A stretch of 64,000 bases of DNA from Xylocopa sonorina (taxonomy: Eukaryota > Arthropoda > Insecta > Hymenoptera > Apidae), in the NCBI RefSeq assembly GCF_050948175.1, contig NC_135206.1, positions 1,503,170 through 1,567,169 on the forward strand, given 5' to 3'. Both the position numbers and the translations under genes were made by a program. Of the stretch, positions 44,771 through 54,880 are shown piece by piece. Within the stretch, counting starts at the first letter, position 1. Every line of letters begins with the position of its first letter. The notes under the pieces were generated by a model that was given only the letters and a program-made list of their open reading frames with translations, had not been told where the DNA came from and ran no database searches.

Positions 44771-46936
44771 AGACTTGATCAAAGTAGCTGTACAATGAGT
44801 GCTATTCCTTACTCTATGGTCGGCAGCGATAAGAATATAAGAAAATGCCACGTGAGGAGGTAACATTCATTGAACTTGCCTAGTGGTCACTACAAGTGCA
44901 AAATCGGCAATAAGAGACATCATTTGTGTCTTATTACAGAATGCAAAGGCCCTCTTGACAGTCACAAGCCATTTTGCTGAGTTCTGCCTATCTGATATCA
45001 GGTAATATAAGAAAGTTGATAATCGACCCAAAAAATGCCCCACTGAGTCTCTCTTTTCTGGTGAAAAGCTAATACCGTCATAGAGGATAGGATGCCAGCC
45101 AAAAATTCTACATTGGGCCACATTAACCACTCTGTCTTGACTGCTTCATCTAACTAGTGACATCTGATGGTATCCAAGGCAAAGATCTTTTCTCCTCATT
45201 GCGAACCCGGATAGGAAGTTCAACAAGGTACCTGCAATCCTATACCAATTATCAGTGGAGTTCTGAGCATAGTGACTAAATGGTATCGCTTTGAAAAGAT
45301 TAGCATCGCCAACGACCACAGGAAACAATACACATTTGGGAAGTATTGTAATACTTCAGTGCTAAAAACAAATGGAAGTAAAAATAGAAGAAAAAGAAAA
45401 TCGCATCAAAGCTCATTTCTGCTGTGAAAATTAAACGAGTGACTCTTAATGCGTAACAAAGAATTCTGATGCTGCCTAACAGCTACATTTTAGCCGCAAG
45501 CCAGTAGTTGTCACATACAGTGCTATCTACACGTACTATGTTAGTCGGGAGAACAATTTTCATACTAATTGGAAGATTTATGGTTGTCCCATTTGGAAAT
45601 CTGATAGCAAGATAGGATATCAGAAGATCGGAAGAGGTTGTTTACAGTAAATGAGGACTGTAACGAAAAAATTTTCAAGAGAAACATTTAAGGAAGAAAC
45701 TATCGTAGGCAGCCATTTTTCTACAATCTTAGATTTGTCTGATTGCAGTATATTGGTCGTAGCACTTAAATATAGGTCAATTAAATATGATCAATGATGA
45801 AATAAAACAATGCACATTAGCAACCAATTTATCAAGTCATTTCGATCACTGTCGAAATATTCTGTGTTTATTAAATGCAAATTGTTCAAACTGGATAACT
45901 GATTAGAGTATTTAATTCTGTAGGAATTCGTTGGGACTCGTAAACACTGCTATCAACACTAGAACTTGGTTTACGTCGATAACTGAAGAGATCGATTAAA
46001 GAGAGCGATCGATTAATTTTATTACTATTATTGCTTTCGCTTTTATTAGATAATTAAAGCTGTACAGTGTGGTAACGAGTATATCTTTTCTGCGAAGAGC
46101 ATGTCCTGTTTCTAGATAATTGCAGTAACAGCGTTCTACCTTTACAAATGCATTTCGTTCTGACGATAGAAACGACTTTCTGTTTCCAAAGCGTTACCAT
46201 TTATTTGTGCATATATGTTTATGCATATAAGTTAATAATACACTCTGTAATTACGAATCGTGAACTCGTGAAGCATAAACAGAGTTATTGAATTTAAATT
46301 GAAATGTACTGGTTTAATTCAAATCATATTTATTATCATCGATAGATTTTAGACGGTCGATCTTTTGCTTATTTACAAGCAGTATTGATCGAGTTTTACA
46401 GACACCATACACATATGCGCCTAAAAAATACTATCATTTGAAAAATATATATCGTGATCTGTTATACCACATCCCACAGGAAATATTAATTAAACTTGTG
46501 AGTTTATTGTATTTTACAATTATTGCATTACTTATTTTTTACTATAATTTATATTAGTTTCTATTCACAGTACGTGTATATACATTTTTGAATTATCAAT
46601 GATATTGGCGGAAATCGAGAATGATCAAGTTAACGAAAACCAAAACCTAATGAATCAACAAGTTTGGGTAGTAACTGTATTAGTACAAATTATTTCTTTT
46701 TTTTTCTTTAATTTTGTTGTTAATGCATAAGAGTATAGATGAATAGTATTTAATGTTTTGGAATTATTTTTCTAATCTGGCTAGCCTAGTATGCAATTAC
46801 GGGCCGCGAGATACTGACGTCGCGGCTTTTTTATCAAAAATGAAGGTGTGACCCTAATTATTCCTTGTGCGGCGCGATAATAGGAACGGGAATAGGAAGT
46901 CGGATACTTAAGAGTACCAATAAGGAAAATGAGTTC
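44771..46936. other. Unassigned DNA
   Basis: Apart from the fragments noted above, no gene is seen. A CpG-bearing patch (CGGGCCGCGAGATACTGACGT) lies near 46800-46830, and a GCGGCGCGATAATAGGAACG patch near 46870. Confidence 0.35.
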
Positions 46937-48260
46937 TTAAGTCTTTGTATGACTGTTTATTACATTAAACAAGACAAACAGAATATCCACAGGGAGTGGT
47001 GGGTTCATCGGGGGTGAAGGCGGTCTTCCATCATACTGGGCCACTTCCAGGCTATGTGCCAGGTACCGTCGCACGCCAAACAGCGGTATTTTGGGAAGGT
47101 TACGTGAGGAAGGTCGTTGTTGACTGACTGTGGGCGGGAAAATCGGAGGGACATGATTGGCGGTGGTGGACGAGATATTTCGATGGACATTAATGAGGGT
47201 AATGGTAGCGAGGGACGGGAGGGGTTGGGTTTTTTGTCTGGTCACAGGACGGAGTCTGGAGTAATAAGGAGGCTCTTGTGGGTGGTAATGAAGCTTAGTT
47301 TTGAGGAACGGATGGATGTATGGGCGGCTAAATCCTCCGGGAGAGAGCTTCCTGTCGGCTTACCGTCGACTCAGCAGGGGTTTTCCTCGCCGCCTGTACC
47401 GCTGCTTCATCGGAGCCTACGGGGGTAACGCGGCTGTGCACGGACAGAGAGTTGAGAGCGCACAGGTCGGTCCATCCCGTGGAAACATAAACCACCATTT
47501 GGACAAACACACCCCTGTAAATCCCTGAAAGCGAGCCGAAGCGAAGGCTTATCCACACCTCGCCATCCTACCCATCTTCGCGAATAGCAACCCGATCTTG
47601 TCGCTTAAGTACCTACAATGAGTTCTGACATCCATTCCTACGTCTAAGTAGACGCCGAGATATCGTACCGCGGATTTAAATTTGATATTTTTCTCACGTA
47701 TACGAATGGTGGACGATCTACCTGCAAGGTCGGTCTTGGTAAAGCAAATGGCCTTGCGTTTTCGATCGGGACGGGCATCTCCTCTTCGACCTAATACTGG
47801 CCTCTCAATCCAGCCACCCTTGAGTACGATTGCCTCAGTCTTTGTGGTTGAGTATTCGAGTATGACCGAACTACACTATTGAAGAATCTGGTCAACTTGT
47901 TAACCTTGATTCTCAATTTCGGGTCTACTGTTTCCGCCCTCGAAAATGAGGAGTTCGTCCGCGTAGACGACAAATCTATTCACAACTGTGGTCTCGAGTA
48001 ACCGCTGGAGATCGTCGATCTTAATCAGATCTTAACCCATCGGCCGTCGAAGTAATTTGGCATTTCCTCGAAAACGTTCCGAGGTCAGTCTCGTTTCTCA
48101 AGTGACTCTAAAATTAAAGGCCACCAGACATTGTCAAAAGCTCCGAAAATGTCGAAAAGCAACGGTACATGTCGATGTTCGGAAGCATCTTCACGGTCGC
48201 ACCAGGGTTGGTCTGGGTTGCGGTCGCGGAGGATTTCGCGGGCCTACTATTTAAGTTATC
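46937..48260 (-). pseudogene. R1-type reverse transcriptase, C-terminal portion
   Basis: Minus-strand RT of the R1/TRAS group. From high to low coordinates: GAFDNVWWPLILESL (about 48119-48160, motif A with its Asp); YADELLIFEGGNSRPEIE (47949-47972 and beyond), where the usual YADD is YADE, so a catalytic Asp is lost; KTEAIVLKG; YLGVYLDVGMDVRTH (about 47645-47670); and, past 47558, SLSGIYRGVFVQMVVYVSTG, the thumb region of R1 elements. Frames change several times and stops are present. The 5' continuation is at 51240-51790. The sequence below 47300 is Pro-rich and not assigned. Confidence 0.78.
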
Positions 48261-48331
48261 GATTTCGCGATTTTCTATTTTAGACTCAGCTGAAGATATC
48301 GAATCCGACCTGAGTCCCTCGTCGTATCTAA

Positions 48332-48990
48332 TTAAATGGACTTGAACAACATGAAAGCTGTTTGGTATTGCCCACGGGTTTTCAGAATGAATACAGAAGG
48401 TTCGGGCTTGGCCGTTTTTGCACAACGGTGTGCCGACGACCGGAGGGCTATCAGTGAGGCCGTCAAGATGTCTTTAGACCTGAGCCTCAGAGATTTCATA
48501 CTCGTCACCATATATTTTGGCACTGCTCCCCTACAACCAATTACTATTGGAACCACTTGAGCTGTGAGTCCGTTTAACTTTAGTTTAATATATTCAACGC
48601 TGTCTTTGTACTTTCTTAATTCTTCCTGGTACGCGTTGTAGAGATTTTCTTTATCTTCGTAACGTACCGTTACGTCCTGCACAAGAATCCTATCCTGGTT
48701 TTTGATAACCAGATCCGGTCTTCTGTGGTCGCCTACAATGTTTACCTCAGGCTCTTCGAACGCAAATCTACTTGAAACCTTATTTGCAATCATATTGCAT
48801 GTATCGTTGCGCTTTTTAATTCTCATTGATTTAGTATGAAAACAGTTACTCAATATGTGTCCCAGAGTCTCGGCCTGGATACCACATTTGTACAAATAAT
48901 CTCTTTCATTATCCGCTCATTTCATCGCTACTCTAGTCCCGAACGTATTCGCCCTTAACTTAATGGCGTCCAAATATCTGAATAGCCTCG
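48332..48990 (-). pseudogene. R2-like retrotransposon, restriction-like endonuclease domain
   Basis: Minus-strand 187-codon frame (48895-48332) plus upstream codons across a TGA near 48917. It begins with RANTFGTRVAMK, then the zinc-knuckle region YKCGIQAETLGHILSNCFHT, then KRNDTCNMIANKV and the endonuclease core PDLVIKNQDRILVQDVTVRY, which carries the PD..D catalytic pattern of the R2 superclade. Helical KENLYNAYQEELRKYKDSVE follows, then the C-terminal end. This domain cuts target DNA in R2-like elements. Only one TGA breaks the visible frame, so it is better preserved than its neighbours. The RT upstream is missing and replaced by the LTR-type fragment. Confidence 0.8.
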
Positions 48991-49139
48991 ACACCTCACC
49001 TCTCCCTCCTTTGCCTCCTCCTACCGAGTCATTTCCACCTTTTGAATTTTGGTTTCTCGTCGGCGCATCCTGCAATTGCGACGGTTCGGGACTCGTATTA
49101 CGTTGGGACTTCGGGGGCAAAGATACTATTTTATGGTTA

Positions 49140-49440
49140 CAGGGTAGCGGCGGTTCAAATAGTGAGTAGTAGGGTTGAAGGTTTTTAATATGGAACTTTG
49201 GTTGCGCTCTCTTTCCTAGAATTCGGATTCGATATATGATGGGAGATAACTTCGCTGTGAACTCATGTCCCTTAAACCGAGCAGTTAAATTCTCCCATGT
49301 TGTATTCCCTATCTACTCGGCCTCGATTATAATGGTCGGCTTGCTGACTAGCCGCTTTCGAAAGATTCTTCCGCAATCCAGTCGCATATAAGAGGTAGGC
49401 GCTACATCCTATTATTTCACAATGCGGAATTGGCGCGATA
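49140..49440 (-). pseudogene. LTR-retrotransposon integrase C-terminal fragment
   Basis: On the minus strand a frame gives FKGHEFTAKLSPIIYRIRIL, then PKFHIKNLQPYY. This is the pattern of the SH3-like C-terminal end of gypsy-type integrases (KGHELAAKL.P.Y.GP, then V.NLKPYY). It fuses in frame with a Ser/Gln/Pro-rich stretch (48990-49120) before the R2-like piece. No other part of the element is here. Confidence 0.5.
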
Positions 49441-49474
49441 GGGACCTTGCGACGTCACCACGTCACATTATACT

Positions 49475-49800
49475 TTTGAATTTTCTGTTGGTAAGCGTTT
49501 CGAAGGTTTCTGCTGTCCTCGTAATGATCAGTTACGTCGATTACAATTCCAATCTGAACCAAATTCAGTTTCTTGTACTCTCTTAGTACACATACCAACA
49601 GCTCTTTAAATATTACACTTTATCTCTTTGATAAATTATTAGCTTTCAATTTGCTTATGTCATTATGCCTTTTAATTCTTTTGGGTTTTGTAAAGAAACA
49701 TTTACACAATATATGCCTCAGGGTCTCTGCTTGGATGACACGTCTTTTACATAAGTATTCTCTTTCATTATCGATTCTTCGTAGATAGGTAGGATACGAA
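49475..49800 (-). pseudogene. Second R2-like endonuclease fragment
   Basis: Minus-strand RIDNEREYLCKRRVIQAETL, then RHILCKCFFTK, is clearly related to the block at 48800-48910 (ADNERDYLYKCGIQAETLGH), but with changes in the zinc-binding positions. After KRIKRHND the frame decays. The 48332 and 49475 copies are separate insertions or a tandem duplication. Confidence 0.65.
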
Positions 49801-50029
49801 GAAATGGAAACAACTCGTCTCCCAGGGTCAGCAGAATACTAGAATTCTTAAGGAGGAATTCTTAGGAGCCTAAAGGAGTTTCAGAGACTCCACGGATGTC
49901 GGTGTCATATGCTAAAATGTAAAGAAAGCCAGAGCCATTCTCACCAAGATGGCCCAAGAAGGTTAAAGTGGTTGGAGAGAAAACACATGGAGCCGCTCGC
50001 TCGCTTGCAAGAAATTGCTGCTTGTATCT

Positions 50030-50430
50030 TAGGAGGCAATGACGTCGGCCATAGGTGCTGAAACAAGAGTCCGATACTGTTCGCCGCGGTGTGCGACTTT
50101 AATGGCTTTTAAGGAGCGACCAAGCGCCACAGAAGTCAGATGTCGGCAGACAAGACAAGATGTCATATGAAGCCAGGTGAATTTTGGCTGTGTGAAATTT
50201 TTGAAATGTTCGTTTAATATTTTTAGGAAATCCACTTCCTCCTTTGAGCAGACCGAGGCTCTATTGCCTAATCGGTTCCCACACAAGCTGGAGCGAGCAG
50301 TTGCTCTCTTTAGATTCCTTATAAAGGTATGTTTCGATTTCTCATGCGTTGACAGGTCAGCTCGCGTTTTGAAGATTCTCCCACAGAAAACACATTGGAT
50401 CGCCGTACTGCTCTAGTAGTCGAAGCTTCC
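50030..50430 (-). pseudogene. C2H2 zinc-finger fragment, possibly R2-like N-terminus
   Basis: The minus strand reads IQCVFCGRIFKTRADLSTHE, then KSKH, a C-x2-C-x12-H-x4-H finger, followed by RNLKRATARSSLCGNRLGNR. R2-superclade proteins carry such fingers at the N-terminus. The location, upstream of R2-like endonuclease pieces on the same strand, fits this reading. Alone it could also be a host zinc-finger fragment. The frame at 50286-50029 continues with no known domain. Confidence 0.4.
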
Positions 50431-50464
50431 ATTTCGTAGCCTTGACGACGTAGACGTGATACCG

Positions 50465-51233
50465 ACATCCGTGTTAATTACATTTTTTACAGATGATTGG
50501 TTTCTTCTGCGTACATTTCCCGTAGACAAATCTTTTAGAAATTTTACAAGTTTGAGTTGTTTTATTGCCTGTGCATAATCTTATTCGACATTTTTTATGT
50601 CAGAAAAGAATTATTGTTGGAACTGTATAATGTTCCTTCTCGTTGTTTTTCCATTTTTTCTTTTTTTCACGAAATTCGTGATACTCTGTAACGAGCTTGT
50701 CTGCTAATTGTAACAAAAAACGTTGCCTTGACATCTTCAACCTAGTTGTTTCCTGATAAAGTATCCATGTATTAATTCCAGCGAAATCTAAGATATTAAA
50801 AAATCCTTGTACAAGCCATTTACTACATTTGGATTTGACGCTATATTTTCCCGCTATTTGGTCAAACGTATCGACGGCAAACTAAGTTTAATTATAATAA
50901 TAGACTAATGCTGTCCCTTTTGTCAAGAATTGTGCAGTCAGAGATGTAGCGGTGAAAAAATTGTCTGTTGCAATATTTCTCCCACAGTTGATGAAAGGTT
51001 CGGCTAATTTCATGACAACAAATTCACTGAGTGATATCGACGCTGGTCTTATTTCATCCCATCTTAAATATGGCAACCCGATTACAACATATTTGGTTTT
51101 TACGTTAAACGCTAACCAAAACTTGATTCCGAATTTGTCAGGTTTATTTGGCATGTTCCCTACGTCTGGAATTAGAGCGAAATTGTCTACACAGGTTATA
51201 CAGGTTATACAGGTTAATGTCCCTTATGACTAA
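50465..51233 (-). pseudogene. piggyBac-type transposase remnant, 5' truncated
   Basis: Minus-strand block 51154-50888 begins at MPNKPDKFGIKFWLAFNVKT and contains LAEPFINCGRNIATDNFFTA with the second catalytic Asp. A frame change near 50886 leads into AVDTFDQIAGKYSVKS (third Asp), GFFNILDFAGINTWILYQ and the C-terminal Cys-rich tail (CRIRLCTGN, KRFVYGKCTQKK, CKKC). A TGA lies near 50610. The N-terminal half, including the first Asp, is missing. At 51180-51215 a 12-bp ACAGGTTATACAGG-type unit is repeated at the truncation point. Belongs to a piggyBac group distinct from elements A, C and D. Confidence 0.85.
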
Positions 51234-51239
51234 GTCGTG

Positions 51240-51790
51240 TCAGTGAGCGAAACCGTCCGGATCGTCTGGACATTGTCCGGTGTTGTAAGCATGTTTGGTT
51301 GTCGCATTATTCGTCGCATATGCATATTTATCCCTGGAATTTTTGTTCTCACACGATCGTGAACTATTCTTCAAACAGTTTCTCGATCTCGTCGAGAAAA
51401 ACAATCGGCCAGTGAATTCTTCAGTTTTCCGGGTTTGCGAAGTAGAACCAGCCTGCTGGTTTTCCAACTTCTTGGCAATGTGCTCGTCCTCAAGCATGTC
51501 GAGAATAATCTTCGCAGTCTTGAATTCAGAACACTAAATGGCATCGACCAGACACGGCCAGGTATTACATCGTGTTCGGGCGCGGTGTTCTTTTTCGTCA
51601 TGCTATTATTTCATGAGCCATCTCCTCTTCGGTGAGGAGGTTTGCCTGTGATCAAATGATCGGGTCTTTGCCTTGAGAATTTATCGAGTTGATTGTCGGC
51701 ACGGACTTTTCCGGCGGGAAGAGCGTCTCCATTGATTCTGTCAGTAGGGGCGTCCATGGACGTAATTTGTTATTATTGCTCGCGCAATGT
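51240..51790 (-). pseudogene. R1-type reverse transcriptase, N-terminal portion
   Basis: Minus-strand order: LLTEEEMAHEI (about 51650), then TAPEHDVIPGRVWSMPFSVL, LRRLFSTCLRTSTLPRSWKT, RLVLLRKPGK and, after a frame change, LDEIEKLFE. This is RT region 0 to 2 of R1/TRAS-type elements (APGPDGIPGRVW and so on). The continuation of the same RT lies at 48260-46937. It is therefore one old R1-type element split by 3 kb of later insertions, or two fragments in register. Confidence 0.75.
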
Positions 51791-52769
51791 TTGCAAAAGC
51801 TCGTCTAAAACATAACCATTCAAATACAAATCCTTAAATATCTCCATATAATTGTAGGAAATTTATTAATTAATGATAATTACAAGATTATTAGATAGTT
51901 CTTTTAAATTGAGATATTACTTGAAAAACTGCTAATGAACAACTAACTGATTGTTTTAAAACATTCACATGAAAAACTCATTTACTCCGCATATTCGCTC
52001 TCGCTCGCATTCTAGACTATTCCACGCACATAATTTGAAACTTGAATTATTGACTAATTTTTTAAATTAAGATAATTTCATTATCCTATATAATAAAAAA
52101 CTCAAACTCGAATTCAAATTTTTCTTGACATCGCCTATGGCTTGGTTACGAAGTAAATTGCTTCAAATTTATCTTTACTTCACGGGCGAAGAGGATGCAC
52201 CTATGTTTGCGTCGTAAAGAACAGCTGTGCGTATCACTAAACAAAATACATGTACCACTTACCTTCAATACTTACATTTGTACTGACACTCACATCACAT
52301 ATAACACATATTACATAAAAATTAAAAAAAAGAGTATTATAGAGTTTTCATAGAAAAATTGTATAATAGAATGTAAAGAGAAAGTAATGAATGAGTGTGC
52401 AAAAAAGAGTAGCGAATACGTATGTAAGGAGAGAGAAAGAACGACAGAAACGAAAATACTGAAAGGGCAAGTTTTACATTGGACGAGTTAAAAACATTTA
52501 TTATAAACGACTTCGACTGATAGCAAATAATGTAAAACCAGTAGAAATTAATAAGCATAAAACTCATATTGAACCGTGACGGTAATATAACGATAGTCTT
52601 CCCATACAACAGTACCAAAATACAGCACCAAAATCCCTAGGGTAAATTCCTGTAAAGTAAATAACTAATCCTGTAAAGTAGGTTACGCTCTAGGTTAAGT
52701 GTAGTTTAAGGTGGTGTTAATAAAACCGACAGGAACAAAGGATTCTCTCACATTTGCCGCGGAAAATTT
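51791..52769. other. AT-rich DNA, no gene
   Basis: Short low-complexity frames only (for example 52337-52618, minus). Nothing recognised. Confidence 0.4.
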
Positions 52770-54880
52770 TTGTCGGTTTAGTACGAAAATTGTCGAGAAC
52801 ATTCTTTTCAAGGTACTCTTTCCCCTTGTATTCTTCTATATCGAAGTATCTGTTACAGAGCTATCTAGTACAAAATCTGTTATGTTTATGATTATTACAT
52901 CGAAGCATGTGAATTGAAAACTGCAGTAGTCGTTTCGAGACGCTTAACGTAAGTTGATTGCTGTATTACTGCTGCTGGGGACACATGCGAAGACATGCCG
53001 ACTGTTTTAAGGTTAGTGAAACGGTTTATGTAAAATTGTAGTGTTATATGTTGCACGAAAAGTGATTATAAAATGGTAAACGTTTCTGTACATACATACT
53101 TGTACTTGCAGTCACTCACATTAATTACAGACACTATACATTACCTGTATTTATTGCTATATGTAAGTAAGAATAATAATTTAAATACTACGTTACTTAT
53201 TTGATAAAAAAATAGTAGTTTGAAATTCAGAACAAATTTTTCTAACAATAACATTTAGGGGTAGAATATATTTTAGACAAAAAGTTGTCTCAATATCCCA
53301 CTAATGCAGGCAGAGAAGCTGACGAATGAAAATTGTGTAACTAAACACAAAATACATATGTAATATAGATGTATAAAACACTAAAGTACTTCAACTAATA
53401 CAAATTGAAGTAACACACAACTTCATTTGTATATGTAGACCAAGCGATAACAGCAAGGATTAAAAAAAATTTATATAAACCTTTATATTAGGACGACTAG
53501 CACTAATAGGATAATGTATAGTCTTTTTTTGAAAAGTAAATCTTTTGTACATAAATTTTATAATAATTTTAAATTATGATTTTAATGTTTTATTGCAAAT
53601 CTCCTTGATTTATCTCAACAATGATGCATTTAAATACCTTGTAGTATCCTGTGAAATCTGATTTCAATGTCTTAGCAAGAAGGATAATAGCATAGCAATA
53701 TCTAAAATGTCATATAAAAGCAACTAATAAATATTTTTGTATGAAACTTTGAATGTGTAGTACTAAAAGCACTCTTTACCAGAAATGTTATAATATGATT
53801 GTATTATATGACAAAGTGAAGATTTCCTTGCAGCTGCTTTTTAAGGTATGAATTCATATGGGAAATGATATCATTTTTCTATAAAGCACATCATGTTAGA
53901 TACAAAGAAAAGAGTTTTGAGAAGGCTTTACGTTTGTGAGCTATTTGTGAGCTAGGAAAGAAATTACTTACATTTGAATACAGCAGTGCAAGCTTACGAG
54001 CTAAACTCGCATAATTTATGTAGTAACATGTGCGATTACAGGTAGCCATATAATGTGAATGGATTAATAATCTTACATAATTTAGGCACGTTAAGAATAA
54101 TTGTTGTTTAATATTTTGAAGAAATAGACCTGCAGTCTTTTTTCGGCTTTATTTGCAATTCAATTTTGGAATTTATTTCCATTTTTCTAATTTGTTTTAT
54201 GTGTTTTCTATAGGATTTAAATTTGGAAATGGATGTAAAACTTTCAAGCAATCGTAGTACAAATATTTCTGCATAATTCTTGTTTTTTGTTTGGGGTCAT
54301 TATGTTGATAAAATTTTAATGTATTTTAGATTTTTGTGTTATTCGCATTTATTCCCATACGATATTTAGTAAATTATTATTGGTTATTTTGAGTGTTTTC
54401 ACTGTAATTTCTGGTAATACATTGGGATAAATAAAGAAACTCTTTGGCAAAAATGGACCCTTTTCTTCTATTTATTTGTAACTTTCTTTTTGCCATTTGA
54501 TTTTGCATCATTAAATTCATTAAATCCATTTTTCTTATTATTCTGTGCACTGTTTTAAGTCCTGTTTTATCCTCATTTTCATGATGGATTTCTGAAACTA
54601 ATTGTGTGAAGCATTTACATGCAGATGTTTTGTAATTTTCTGTATTATTATTCTTTTTCACCTTTCATTCCGAATTTGAGATGGTTATTTAAATCCAGTC
54701 TGGCTTTCTTTTTTATATGTTTTAGTAATACTTATAACTGTTATCTCTTTCATTACTATCCTTATGATAAATTGCAAATTGTATTTTGTGTTTACAATTT
54801 TCTTTTTCTTGTATTAAATTTTAGATGTTAAGATTTTGAAGTACAACTTTCTACTAAGGGAAATTTATACTTCAGTAGTT
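52770..54880 (-). mobile_element. Tc1-like element remnant, third copy outside the arms
   Basis: Aligns in the same orientation with 31860-33430 over most of its length, including CTGTTTTAAGGTTAGTGAAAC near 53005 and the T-rich 3' part. On the minus strand the transposase shows QHNDPKQKTRIMQKYLYYDC (54301 and lower), then LHPFPNLNPIENT (54217 and lower), matching the D and E of the Tc1 DD34E core, then a stop. It carries about 500 bp more than the arm copies (53190-54000). Confidence 0.7.

Noticed and set aside
44867..45130. Possible Mpv17-like or 7TM gene fragment (WLMWPNVEFL stretch)
   Set aside because: Similarity is to a few residues only, and stops occur within 40 codons on either side. 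Not enough to name a family.
46937..47245. Pro-rich minus-strand ORF with CLACDGTWHIAW as a retroviral-type zinc knuckle
   Set aside because: The Cys/His spacing does not fit a CCHC knuckle, and the frame lies at the decayed end of an R1-type fragment.
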